Assembly: GCA_002362155.1 (NCBI GenBank)
Contig: DETN01000128.1
Span: 1 to 14,231 of the forward strand
DNA: 14,231 bases
From: Lachnospiraceae bacterium UBA3287
Lineage (GTDB): Bacteria > Bacillota > Clostridia > Lachnospirales > Lachnospiraceae
Direction of reading: 5' to 3'
Part shown: positions 1-7,816 of the stretch, piece after piece
Position numbering within the stretch: the stretch's first letter is position 1
How the letters are laid out: every line of letters starts with the position of its first letter
Notes under the pieces: generated by a model
Seen by the model: only the letters and a program-made list of their open reading frames with translations
Databases searched by the model: none
What the model was told of the DNA's origin: nothing
Made by a program: the position numbers and the translations under genes

Positions 1-1081
1 CTTCGGATAAGATGGCCCAGTGTCTGCGCCTTATTCTTCCCATTTCAGCTGCCGTCATTTCCATATCCGAAACGACCCCTACGATCTGTATATCGCTTTT
101 TTCATCATCTCCTTTCTTTGGCTTAGGCTGTCTGCAGGTACCATTTCTGATAAAATCATCCGGGTCCGGAGTAATATCTGTGTCGTTTTGATCCTTTATC
201 TTAAGAATCCTTATCTGCTTGATGTACCCTGCACTCTTTATGAAAGGCCATTCTTTTGCCGTCTTTGAAACACACTCCTTTTTATTGCAGATCCTGTAAT
301 CACGGTATTCATATCTGTCCCGATTGCTCTCTGTAGTATATTCTCTGTCGTACTTTGATATAAAATCTTCATATACAGATTTGTATCGCTGGTCCTTCTC
401 TTTTTTCTCTTTCTCAGCTTCCAGAAGTTCAAGCATGTTCACGATCTCTTTACGGGAATTCGGCTGGTTGTTTTTTACAAGCAGAACAAAGTGTCCTCCC
501 TGTCCTACGATCTGCTCCATGATCTCGGTCTGAGTCCCGATTGCATCTATCGTAATGATGCTCTTTCTGATATCCAGGAGTTTAAGGAAGACCGGGATCC
601 TGAAGATCTCATTCTCTTTGCTCTGTATAGGCATCTGCGAAAGTACGATCCCCGTTTCCGCGTCTACTGCATTCAGCAGCATAGGGGTAATTCCAGCCTG
701 TACCCTGGATGCTCCTCCTCTCAGTGCCTTTCCGTCAATAGCAAGGTGTCTTCCCTTAGTATTGACCAGTTCACCGATCCATTCCATAAAAACATATGTA
801 AAAAGTTCTTCATCGACAGCTGACAGCAGCCTTGACATCGTAGCAACAGATGCGATCCCGTTTTCCAGCTTCATGTATTTCCGGAGTACCTTTCTCTGTC
901 GAACGCAATAACGGTAACATCTTCTTAGAGTAGTATGGCCTGTCAGATAACCAATGATGATGCATGTCAGAATCTCTGCTGCATCATCATGCTTTTTCCT
1001 GCGCCCACTCCTGGGATCTGGAATCTCATGCATGAATTTAAACAGAGACTGGACTGCATTGGCTGCAGCTATACACCCCCC
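1..1081 (-). CDS. ISAs1-family-like DDE transposase, partial at left edge
   Basis: Reading the minus strand from the six-G run at 1076-1081 gives about 359 codons with no stop up to the window edge. The protein opens with the ISAs1-type motif IPDPRSGRRKKH near residue 19. It then has AIDGKALRG with the first catalytic Asp (codon 734-736), TIDAIGTQ with the second (codon 545-547), and VLLVKNNQP. It ends in RRHWAILSE, close to where the family carries its catalytic Glu (usually HWxIEN); the edge prevents judging that residue. There is no well-placed ATG with a ribosome binding site: the first in-frame ATG is about 15 codons in and lacks one. Translation therefore probably enters from the upstream ORF by a -1 shift at the G run, or the element is broken by an indel there. 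The listed start is the slip site, not a start codon. Confidence 0.8.
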
Positions 1082-1650
1082 AGAGTAATGCCAAGTTTTT
1101 CCAAAAGAGCTTTCTGTTCAGGCAGTATCCTTGATACCACTGTTTCAGGCTTCATCACTAAGAGGTAAATACTTTTGAGGATCTCAAGTTCCCTGAGTTC
1201 TGTCTTGTATTTCAGGAAGAAGCGTCTGGACAATGAAGCCTTCTGTGCCGCTATCTGATATTTGACGTCATCCGGTCCTTTGATCTTTCCACTTCTCCTG
1301 AGGTAAGATTCCTGAGATTCCTGGACAATTATGATGTTCAGTACATCCTCCCAGTCTTTACCAAGGGCTTTTTTCCAGTCCTCGGGGCAGAGCTGGATCA
1401 TGGCATTCGAATACCCATACTCCCATACTTCTACATCTGTCAGCGAGACCTTCTTTTTGCCAGTTCTTATCACCCCCTCCGGCGTAATGATTCCTATATA
1501 GGTATCGACCGGCTGGGGGTATTTTTTTCCGGGCACCCTCTTAGATGTGCGCTTATAGAGATAGTAAGCATCCCCTTTTTTCTTTACGGTTGTACCCTGC
1601 GTGCGGTATTCCTGGACCCATTCAGGATATGTCAGTTCTGCTTTCGGCAT
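1069..1650 (-). CDS. First ORF of the insertion sequence (possible N-terminal part of the transposase)
   Basis: This 193-residue protein starts MPKAELTYPEW. The ATG at 1648-1650 is chosen because AAAGGAGG lies about 6 bases upstream; a longer in-frame start 23 codons earlier lacks such a site. Residues ~25-65 (GDAYYLYKRTSKRVPGKK, then TYIGIITPEGVI) resemble the small N-terminal module of IS1634-type transposases (YxYexxSxW...K...IGkidpeTGe). The middle is charged and probably helical (residues ~120-185). The frame closes with TAG a few codons after a CTG GGG GGT slip site, and the transposase domain continues in the -1 frame with about 50 nt of overlap. It may encode a separate DNA-binding or regulatory protein, or the front part of a frameshift fusion. 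The function is inferred from position and weak motif resemblance only. Confidence 0.65.
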   Translation of the reverse strand: MPKAELTYPEWVQEYRTQGTTVKKKGDAYYLYKRTSKRVPGKKYPQPVDTYIGIITPEGVIRTGKKKVSLTDVEVWEYGYSNAMIQLCPEDWKKALGKDWEDVLNIIIVQESQESYLRRSGKIKGPDDVKYQIAAQKASLSRRFFLKYKTELRELEILKSIYLLVMKPETVVSRILPEQKALLEKLGITLGGV

Positions 1651-1665
1651 ATATACCTCCTTTCT

Positions 1666-1711
1666 GTATAGGTACCGTATACCTATACTCTTTAGTCTAG
1701 TATACCTATAC
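1666..1711. repeat. Repeats upstream of the insertion-sequence ORF
   Basis: The 12-mer GTATACCTATAC occurs exactly twice, at 1677-1688 and 1700-1711, with starts 23 bp apart. The part at 1680-1688 also forms a 9-bp inverted repeat with 1666-1674 around a 5-base loop. The cluster sits immediately upstream of the ribosome binding site of the first ORF. It could be transposase-binding subterminal repeats, an operator, or a leader hairpin. No good -35/-10 pair stands out. Confidence 0.6.
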
Positions 1712-1724
1712 CGAAGCAAAAAGT

Positions 1725-1763
1725 CGAGGCCTGAAGAAATTTGTATAATTTCTTCAGACCTCG
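1725..1763 (-). terminator. Probable rho-independent terminator after ftsH
   Basis: Arms at 1725-1740 and 1748-1763 pair over 16 bp with one mismatch around a 7-base loop. On the minus strand the hairpin is followed by ACTTTTTGC, a short T run, and it lies about 35 bases past the ftsH stop codon. On the plus strand no T run follows, so it should act on leftward transcription. A structure at an insertion-sequence end is the alternative. Confidence 0.65.
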
Positions 1764-1798
1764 ATAAAATCAGGACTTTACCAATATTTACTTTTCAC

Positions 1799-3727
1799 TC
1801 ATGAAACAACCCTGTCATCCTCCGCATAGTCCGCATCCGCTGACCGGGCCGCGCTCATATCCATGTCCAGGGCGGAGGTATAGTCCATACCGATCTGCTT
1901 CTGGCGGGTCTGCTCTCTTATGATCAGCATGAATTCCTCGCCGGTAATGGTCTCCTTTTTATAGAGATACTCTGCCAGAGCGTCCATGATCCGTTTATTG
2001 TCGATCAGGATCTGTCTTGCCTTTTCATGCTGGCTGCGGACCAGCTCGATGACCTTTTTGTCGATCAGGGCCGCCGTCTCGGAGGAGCAGGCCAGAGAGG
2101 TGTCTCCTCCCAGGTACTGGTTATTGACGGTCTCCAGGGCCACCATGCCGAACTCGTCGCTCATGCCGTAGCGGGTGATCATGGCTCTGGCCATGCGGGT
2201 CGCCTTTTCGATATCGTTGGAAGCGCCCGTGGTAACGGAGCCGAATTCCACTTCCTCCGCTGCCCTGCCGCCGCAGAGGGTGGCGATCTGGTTCTCCATC
2301 TCCGTCTTGCTCATCAGATAATGGTTGCCCTCTTCCTCCACCTGCATGGTATAGCCCAGGGCGCCGGAGGTACGGGGAATGATGGTGATCTTCTGTACGG
2401 GGGCGGAGTTGGTCTGCATGGCCGCCACCAGGGCATGGCCGATCTCATGATAGGACACGATCAGCTTTTCCTTGTCGGAAAGGATGGCGTTCTTTTTCTG
2501 GTAGCCTGCGATGACCACCTCGATGCTCTCCTCCATGTCCTCCTGGGTGGCAAATTTCCTGCCGGCCCGGACGGCCCTGAGGGCTGCCTCGTTGACAATG
2601 TTTGCCAGCTCTGCGCCGGAAGCGCCTGCCGCCATGCGGGCCACCTTGTCAAAATCCACGTCCTCTGCCACTTTGATCTTTCTGGCATGGACCTTCAGAA
2701 TATCGATACGTCCTTTAAGGTCGGGAAGCTCCACGGGCACACGGCGGTCGAAACGGCCGGGTCTCGTCAGAGCAGGGTCCAGGGCTTCGGGACGGTTGGT
2801 GGCTGCAAGAATGACGACGCCCAGGTTCTCTTCGAACCCGTCCATCTCGGTCAGCAGCTGGTTCAGGGTCTGTTCTCTTTCGTCATTGCCGCCGAAGCTG
2901 CCGCCGTCACGCTTTTTGCCGATGGCGTCGATCTCGTCGATAAAAACGATGCAGGGAGCCTTCTCCTTGGCCTGGCTGAAGAGGTCACGGACCTTGGAGG
3001 CGCCCATGCCTACGAACATTTCCACAAATTCGGAACCGGACATGGAGAAGAAGGGAACGTTGGCCTCGCCTGCCACAGCCTTGGCCAGCATGGTCTTGCC
3101 GGTTCCGGGAGGGCCCACCAGCAGGATGCCCTTGGGCATGGTGGCGCCGATCTCCCTGTATTTGCCGGGATCGTGCAGATATTCCACGATCTCCTGGAGA
3201 TTTTCCTTGGCCTCCTCTTCACCGGCCACGTCCTGAAAGCGGATGCCGTCGGAGGATTTGACATAGACCTTGGCATTGGACTTGCCCAGGCCGAAGCTCA
3301 TGGAACCTGCGCCTCCGCCCATCCGGTCCATCATCATCTTGCTGACCCGGCTCCAGAGGAAGTAGAAGATGCCCAGGGGCAGGACCCAGTTAAGGAAGAT
3401 GGCCATCAGAGGCGACGCCTCCTCCACGATCTCGCTGGAGAACTTAATGCCCGCATCGTGCAGACGCTGGGTAAGGGCGCTGTCGTCCATCGGGCCGGTC
3501 CTGTAGATATGGTCCTCTCCGTCGGTAAAGTAAATGGCGTTGGATTCGATTTGAACCTCTTTGATCTTTCCTTCTTCCGTCATGGTCATGAAGGTGCCGT
3601 AGTCCACAGTCTCCACCTTGGCGGTTTCGATGCTGGGCAGGACGATCAGGTTCAGGATCAGGATCACGGCCGCTGCCGCGATCCAGTAATAAATAAGCTG
3701 TTTTCTGGGTGTTTTTACCTCTTTCAT
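1799..3727 (-). CDS. ftsH: ATP-dependent zinc metalloprotease FtsH
   Basis: This 642-residue membrane-anchored AAA+ protease degrades misfolded or regulatory membrane and cytosolic proteins as a hexamer. The layout is canonical: TM1 at residues ~12-30, an extracytoplasmic segment to ~105, TM2 at ~107-125, and an AAA module with Walker A GPPGTGKT (205-212) and Walker B IVFIDEID (260-267). The second region of homology ATNRPEALDPAL...RPGRFDR follows at ~309-328. The M41 protease domain has the zinc site HEIGH at 427-431 and the third ligand Asp in GASNDIEKAT (~505). HEIGH replaces the more common HEAGH; the His-Glu-His residues are intact, so it should be active. The start ATG has AGGAG about 9 bases upstream. 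It is transcribed alone or as the last gene after the kinase fusion, with its own promoter under a perfect palindrome. Bacillota often carry more than one ftsH, so this may be a paralogue and not the housekeeping copy. Confidence 0.96.
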   Translation of the reverse strand: MKEVKTPRKQLIYYWIAAAAVILILNLIVLPSIETAKVETVDYGTFMTMTEEGKIKEVQIESNAIYFTDGEDHIYRTGPMDDSALTQRLHDAGIKFSSEIVEEASPLMAIFLNWVLPLGIFYFLWSRVSKMMMDRMGGGAGSMSFGLGKSNAKVYVKSSDGIRFQDVAGEEEAKENLQEIVEYLHDPGKYREIGATMPKGILLVGPPGTGKTMLAKAVAGEANVPFFSMSGSEFVEMFVGMGASKVRDLFSQAKEKAPCIVFIDEIDAIGKKRDGGSFGGNDEREQTLNQLLTEMDGFEENLGVVILAATNRPEALDPALTRPGRFDRRVPVELPDLKGRIDILKVHARKIKVAEDVDFDKVARMAAGASGAELANIVNEAALRAVRAGRKFATQEDMEESIEVVIAGYQKKNAILSDKEKLIVSYHEIGHALVAAMQTNSAPVQKITIIPRTSGALGYTMQVEEEGNHYLMSKTEMENQIATLCGGRAAEEVEFGSVTTGASNDIEKATRMARAMITRYGMSDEFGMVALETVNNQYLGGDTSLACSSETAALIDKKVIELVRSQHEKARQILIDNKRIMDALAEYLYKKETITGEEFMLIIREQTRQKQIGMDYTSALDMDMSAARSADADYAEDDRVVS

Positions 3728-3764
3728 GCTAAGTACTCCTGTATCTGAATGATTGCTTCATAAA

Positions 3765-3801
3765 ATAACAGTTACGATATAATTTATATCGTAACTGTTA
3801 T
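3765..3801. promoter_or_regulatory. Perfect 18-bp inverted repeat over the ftsH promoter (candidate operator)
   Basis: Positions 3765-3782 and 3784-3801 are exact reverse complements around one central base; the arm starts ATAACAGTTACG. The minus-strand -10 candidate lies inside it and the -35 overlaps its edge, a typical layout for a repressor operator. It is followed on the minus strand by TTTTA, so it could instead, or also, form a weak terminator for the upstream kinase gene, whose stop is 64 bases away. The cognate regulator is unknown. Confidence 0.7.
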
Positions 3802-3805
3802 ACAA
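3777..3805 (-). promoter_or_regulatory. Candidate ftsH promoter
   Basis: On the minus strand TTGTAT (3805-3800) and TTATAT (3782-3777) are spaced by 17 bp. The predicted transcript would start near 3770, leaving a ~40-base leader to the ftsH ATG. An overlapping alternative uses TTGTTG with TATAAA. The call is from consensus match only. Confidence 0.5.
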
Positions 3806-3830
3806 CAACTATATCAGCCTCCGGAGAGGA

Positions 3831-3850
3831 TTGTGTGAACGTTGTGTGAA
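3831..3850. repeat. Tandem TTGTGTGAA boxes, 11-bp period
   Basis: TTGTGTGAA occurs at 3831-3839 and again at 3842-3850, one helical turn apart, about 25 bp upstream of the predicted ftsH -35. Direct repeats with an 11-bp period are typical of OmpR/PhoB-type response-regulator sites. Two short copies could also be chance. Confidence 0.4.
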
Positions 3851-3865
3851 AGAAAAAGGAAAGAT

Positions 3866-6800
3866 CTATAAACTGATCCGTCCCTCCCGGCGTACGGACT
3901 TCTCGAATTCCTTTGCCAGGGTATAGAAGAGCATCTCATTCTCCACCGGTTTTTTCAGGGCCGCGTCCATGCCGGCCTGCAGGCACTTCTCGTCGGTATC
4001 CTCCGAAGCGTCTGCCGTCAGCGCTATGATGGGCACGGTCAGGGCGTCCTCCACCTTCAGCCTGCGGATATCCCGGGCCGCCTCGATCCCGTTCTTGCCC
4101 GGCATCATGACGTCCATGAGGATGGCCTGATAGTAGTAGGCCCCCTTCCTCTGGAACATGTCGATGGCGTCCTGGCCGTCGATGGCCCGCTCGGAATGAA
4201 TCCCCTTGGTCTCCAGGATCTTGACGATGACCTCCGCATTGATGTTGTTGTCCTCGGCGATCAGGACCGTCTTTCCGTAAAGGACCCTGTCCTCATAGGA
4301 GGTCAGGCCGCTGCCCTGTATGCGGATCTGCTCTTCCGTGGCCAGGTCATAGGTCAGCCTGACCGTAAAGGTGGTTCCGATCCCCGGCGTGGACCGGCAG
4401 TTGATGGTGCCGCCCAAAAGGTCCACCAGGTTCTTGCAGATATAAAGGCCCAGGCCCGTTCCGTCGTGCATGCCCAGGGCGTCCTTGGCTTCCTGCTCGA
4501 AGGGCAGGAACATGCGGTTCTGGAAGGCCTCGCTGATGCCGGGGCCGTTGTCCTGAACAGTATAGACATGGATGGCCCTGCTGCCCTCGTAGGTCACGTC
4601 GGTCCCCAGGAGCACATCGCCGCCGGCGGGCGTGAACTTGATGGCGTTGGAGAGAAGGTTCAGAAGGATCCTCTCCACGTGCTCCACGTCCATCATGACG
4701 AAGCGGTTCTTGGAGCCCTGGATCCGGGTCCGGAAATGGATGCCCGCGCCGCCGGCCCGATCCTCCAGAATGTTGGAGATATCCTGCAGGATCTTCTCCT
4801 CCCGGACAGCCGCGGCCACCGTGACCACCTTGCCGGCGTTGATCCGGCTGGTCTCCAGGATCTCGTCGATCATGCCCATCAGATAGCGGTTGGAGGCCTG
4901 GATCTTCTCCAGGTTGTCCCTGGCCTCGGAAGGAAGGCCGGGCAGCTCCAGGGTCAGATCCGTCAGACCGGTGATGGCGGTCATGGGGGTCCGCATATCG
5001 TGGCTCATATGAGACAGGAAGCGTTCCTTTTCCTGGCCCTGGCGCACCGCATCCCGCAGGGCCCTGGCCATTTCGTCGATCTGCTTTCTGTCGCCGATCT
5101 GCTTGGTGGTATCCACAAAGGTCAGGACCAGTCCCCTGACCGGGCCCCTGACCTCATTCTCCTCCGGAACGGGGCTGCCCTTGATGCCCTGCAGGACCCG
5201 GTAGGGAGCGATGCGGAAGAGGTAGGTCTTGCCGCTGACGGAGGCGCAGTGCTGCTCGATGGGCATGGATGTGGACAGGACCTTTCTGCACAGATCGATC
5301 AGGTCGATGGTAGCGAAGTTATAGGCGATAAAGCGCAGGGATCTGCCCACGTCCTGCTCCACCACGTTGAATTCCTTGGAAATGTAATCGGTATAGCGGC
5401 GGATGTTCAGCTCTCTGTCCACCATCAGGATGCCCACCAGGGTTATGGACAGGAAGTTGGCCATGTCGCTGTTGAGCTCTGTCAGTTCTCCCACCTTGGC
5501 CTGGTATTCGGAGTTGACGGTATAGAGTTCCTCGTTTACCGACTGCAGCTCTTCGTTGGAGCTCTGCAGCTCCTCGTTGGCCGTCAGCAGCTCTTCGTTT
5601 GCTGCCTGCAGCTCCGCGTTCACCGCTTCCAACTCCGTGACCGTCTTCTTCAGATCGTCCTGGGTGATGTGCAGCTCCTTTTCCAGATCCGTGATCCGCT
5701 GGGCGGCGGCCGTATCGATCCGGAAATGCTCCATATCCGCCTTGCCGTCCTGCCCGGCCTGTTCCTGTCCGCGGACAAAGACCAGAGCCGTTACGCCGGT
5801 GGTCTCTCCCAGCTTGTTGCGGATGGGCAGGGCATACATGGAGATGCATTCCACCCGGCCGTCGATGGTCACCGGGATCTGGTCGTAGGAGACTTTGTCG
5901 TTGGCCTCCCTGGATTCCTTGAGGGCTTTGGAGATGGCGATCTTAAGGTCCGTCCGGATCAGGGCGAAGATGTCCAGGGTAACGCTGCCTACGGGTATGG
6001 TGATGAACCTGCTGCAGTCCCCGTAGGAATGGATCAGCTCGTTCTTGTCGTCCACCAGGACGGACGCAGGAAGCAGCGTCTCCAGGACCTTGGTGTCCAG
6101 CTCGGAGGAGGAGTATTTGACGTCTCCAAAATCCTCCCTGGGCACCGGGTTCACCGGTTCCATGTGATTCTCCACGTTGTTCATCAGGTAGGTGATCCGC
6201 TCGTGGTTGGGGGCCTTGCCTGCGATGTTGTGGATGAAGATCTTCTCGTTAGGACAGAAGGTGCGGAAGACGTCGTCATAGTCCCCCACGGATTCGGACC
6301 GGCCCAGGAAAAGGAAGCCCCTGTCCTTGAGGGCCATGTTGAAGATGGCAAAGAGGTTCCTCTGGAGCACGTTCTGGAAATAGATCAGAAGGTTGCGGCA
6401 GCAGATCAGGTCCAGTCTCCCGAAAGGGGGATCCTGGAAAACATTGTGCTGGGCAAAAACGATCATCTTGCGGATGTTGTGGTTGACATAGTAGCGGTTG
6501 CCCTTGCGGGTAAAGTTCCGGCTCAGACGGAAAACGCTGACATCCTCGATGATGTTGTCGCCATAGGCCCCCCTGCCGGCTATGGAGATGGACTCCGCGT
6601 CCAGGTCGGTGGCGAAGATCTTCACGTCCCGCCTCAGGCCCAGCTCCTCCTGGACCTCGTCGAAAAGGATGGCTACGGAATAGGCTTCCTCGCCGGTGGA
6701 GCAGCCTGCCACCCAGACCCGGATCTGATCGGCAGGCTTGGCCTTTTTAATCAGATCCGTAATGACCTGGTCCTTGAGGACATCAAAATAATCCGGGTCA

Positions 6801-7660
6801 CGGAAGAAGCTGGTCACGCCGATCAGCACCTCCTTGCCCAGGAGCCTGGATTCCTCGGGGTTGTTGCTCAGGTAGTTGACATACTCCCGCAGGTTCCGGT
6901 TATGGGTGATCACGATGCGGCGCTCGATCCGGCGCAGGATCGTGGTCTTCTTATAATAGGTATAGTTGACCCCTGTCACATCCTTGAGAATGGAAAAGAC
7001 CTGGCCCAGCAGGTCCGTATCAGACATCTGCAGTCTGCCGCTGGAATCCATCATGGAAGCAGAGATATGGGCCATTTCACGGGCGATGGAATCGGGATTC
7101 AGGATCAGGTCCACAAAGCCGGTGGCAATGGCATTCCTGGGCATGCCGTCGAACTTGGCGCTTTCGGGCGACTGCACGATAATGACGCCGTTCTGTTCCT
7201 TGATGGAACGGATGCCGTTGGTCCCGTCGGACCCGGTGCCGGAAAGGATCACGGCAACGGAACGGTTCTCGAAGGACCTGGCCAGGGACCGGAAGAATAT
7301 ATCGATGGGATGATTGATCTGCTGATGATTGTATTCCCGCAGCTTTAAAACATCCGCTTCGATCTCCAGGTTGTATTTGGGCGGGATCATATAGATATGG
7401 TTCCGTTTTACCTGCATGCCGTCCCTTGCTTCCAGCACAGGCATGGATGTATACTTGCCCAGTATATCCGTCAGCATGCTCTTGTGGGCGGGAGACAGAT
7501 GCTGGACGATGACAAAACTCATCCCCGTATCTCCCGGAAGGAAGGTCAGAAGCTGCTGCAGTGCTTCCAGTCCGCCCGCCGAAGCACCGATGCCGACAAC
7601 GCAGCTGGGATGAAGATCCAGCGAAATATTTGTGTATTCTCCATCATAATTCATTGACAT
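3866..7660 (-). CDS. CheB-CheR-PAS-histidine kinase-receiver fusion protein
   Basis: This 1264-residue protein joins five signalling modules. Residues ~18-200 are a CheB methylesterase domain without its usual receiver, with triad candidates S27 (GASAGG), H54 (VQHLS) and D145 (GTGSDGT). Residues ~213-480 are a CheR methyltransferase, with an N-terminal helical part and the AdoMet motif GCSTGEE at 319-325. A PAS-like stretch (~520-635) is followed by a coiled coil with five NEEL-type heptads (~687-721) and a second PAS (~730-855). The kinase has the phospho-acceptor H887 in SHDMRTP, N1005, DNGPG at 1037 and GTGLGL at 1067. The C-terminal receiver has acidic E1136/D1137, D1183 (LMDVMMPG) and K1237. 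All key residues are present. No TM segment is seen, so it should be cytosolic. AAGGAGGTG precedes two closely spaced in-frame ATGs (7658-7660 and 7652-7654); the spacing allows either. The substrates of the CheB/CheR parts are unknown. Confidence 0.93.
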   Translation of the reverse strand: MSMNYDGEYTNISLDLHPSCVVGIGASAGGLEALQQLLTFLPGDTGMSFVIVQHLSPAHKSMLTDILGKYTSMPVLEARDGMQVKRNHIYMIPPKYNLEIEADVLKLREYNHQQINHPIDIFFRSLARSFENRSVAVILSGTGSDGTNGIRSIKEQNGVIIVQSPESAKFDGMPRNAIATGFVDLILNPDSIAREMAHISASMMDSSGRLQMSDTDLLGQVFSILKDVTGVNYTYYKKTTILRRIERRIVITHNRNLREYVNYLSNNPEESRLLGKEVLIGVTSFFRDPDYFDVLKDQVITDLIKKAKPADQIRVWVAGCSTGEEAYSVAILFDEVQEELGLRRDVKIFATDLDAESISIAGRGAYGDNIIEDVSVFRLSRNFTRKGNRYYVNHNIRKMIVFAQHNVFQDPPFGRLDLICCRNLLIYFQNVLQRNLFAIFNMALKDRGFLFLGRSESVGDYDDVFRTFCPNEKIFIHNIAGKAPNHERITYLMNNVENHMEPVNPVPREDFGDVKYSSSELDTKVLETLLPASVLVDDKNELIHSYGDCSRFITIPVGSVTLDIFALIRTDLKIAISKALKESREANDKVSYDQIPVTIDGRVECISMYALPIRNKLGETTGVTALVFVRGQEQAGQDGKADMEHFRIDTAAAQRITDLEKELHITQDDLKKTVTELEAVNAELQAANEELLTANEELQSSNEELQSVNEELYTVNSEYQAKVGELTELNSDMANFLSITLVGILMVDRELNIRRYTDYISKEFNVVEQDVGRSLRFIAYNFATIDLIDLCRKVLSTSMPIEQHCASVSGKTYLFRIAPYRVLQGIKGSPVPEENEVRGPVRGLVLTFVDTTKQIGDRKQIDEMARALRDAVRQGQEKERFLSHMSHDMRTPMTAITGLTDLTLELPGLPSEARDNLEKIQASNRYLMGMIDEILETSRINAGKVVTVAAAVREEKILQDISNILEDRAGGAGIHFRTRIQGSKNRFVMMDVEHVERILLNLLSNAIKFTPAGGDVLLGTDVTYEGSRAIHVYTVQDNGPGISEAFQNRMFLPFEQEAKDALGMHDGTGLGLYICKNLVDLLGGTINCRSTPGIGTTFTVRLTYDLATEEQIRIQGSGLTSYEDRVLYGKTVLIAEDNNINAEVIVKILETKGIHSERAIDGQDAIDMFQRKGAYYYQAILMDVMMPGKNGIEAARDIRRLKVEDALTVPIIALTADASEDTDEKCLQAGMDAALKKPVENEMLFYTLAKEFEKSVRREGRISL

Positions 7661-7687
7661 TCCACCTCCTTTTTTATGATATGACGG

Positions 7688-7718
7688 ATTATATCGGTTG
7701 GCAATTGGTTTTTTGTAA
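7688..7718 (-). promoter_or_regulatory. Candidate promoter of the CheB-CheR-kinase gene
   Basis: On the minus strand a consensus -10 TATAAT (7693-7688) stands about 28 bases upstream of the ATG. A TTACAA -35 candidate (7718-7713) is 19 bp further up, slightly wide spacing. The -10 is convincing; the -35 is weak, which suggests help from an activator or an error in my choice. Confidence 0.5.
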
Positions 7719-7810
7719 TGTTTCCGTTATCCATTTCCGGTGAAGGAGCCCCGGTCCTCCCGGCTTTCTACTTCCGTAAAAAAGCAGTACAAAAGCTTGC
7801 ATTTGGATAG

Positions 7811-7816
7811 TATAAT
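7811..7816 (+). promoter_or_regulatory. Candidate -10 element for the aminotransferase-glycosyltransferase pair
   Basis: A perfect TATAAT lies about 43 bases upstream of the aminotransferase ATG, divergent from the kinase promoter. The -35 positions 17-18 bp upstream read TACAAA or GTACAA, a poor match, so promoter strength or activator dependence is open. Confidence 0.45.

Larger units (their letters stand above)
1..1720 (-). mobile_element. ISAs1-like insertion sequence, partial (runs off left edge)
   Basis: The element is read on the minus strand and consists of two overlapping frames: a 193-residue first ORF and a DDE transposase of the ISAs1 (H-repeat) type. Its 5' side lies in the A+T-richer stretch just downstream of ftsH, and its 3' end lies outside the window. 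The outer boundary near 1720 is approximate, because only one end is present and neither terminal inverted repeats nor a target duplication can be compared. Base composition is visibly more A+T-rich than in the genes to the right, consistent with acquisition. Assignment to ISAs1 rests on the transposase motifs; the two-ORF layout is not what I expect of that family. Confidence 0.8.

Noticed and set aside
1725..1763. Hairpin as the terminal inverted repeat of the insertion sequence
   Set aside because: Both arms are adjacent at one end, and terminal repeats should be at opposite ends. The following T run on the minus strand fits a terminator for ftsH better.
2027..3748. 573-codon open frame opposite ftsH
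   Set aside because: It is antisense to a clear FtsH, its translation is low-complexity (rich in Gly, His, Leu, Val) and no domain is recognisable. It results from strong third-position GC bias.
4196..7348. 1050-codon open frame opposite the CheB-CheR-kinase gene
   Set aside because: The opposite strand encodes every expected signalling motif. The antisense translation has repeated Asp/Gln/Val/His bias and no family features.
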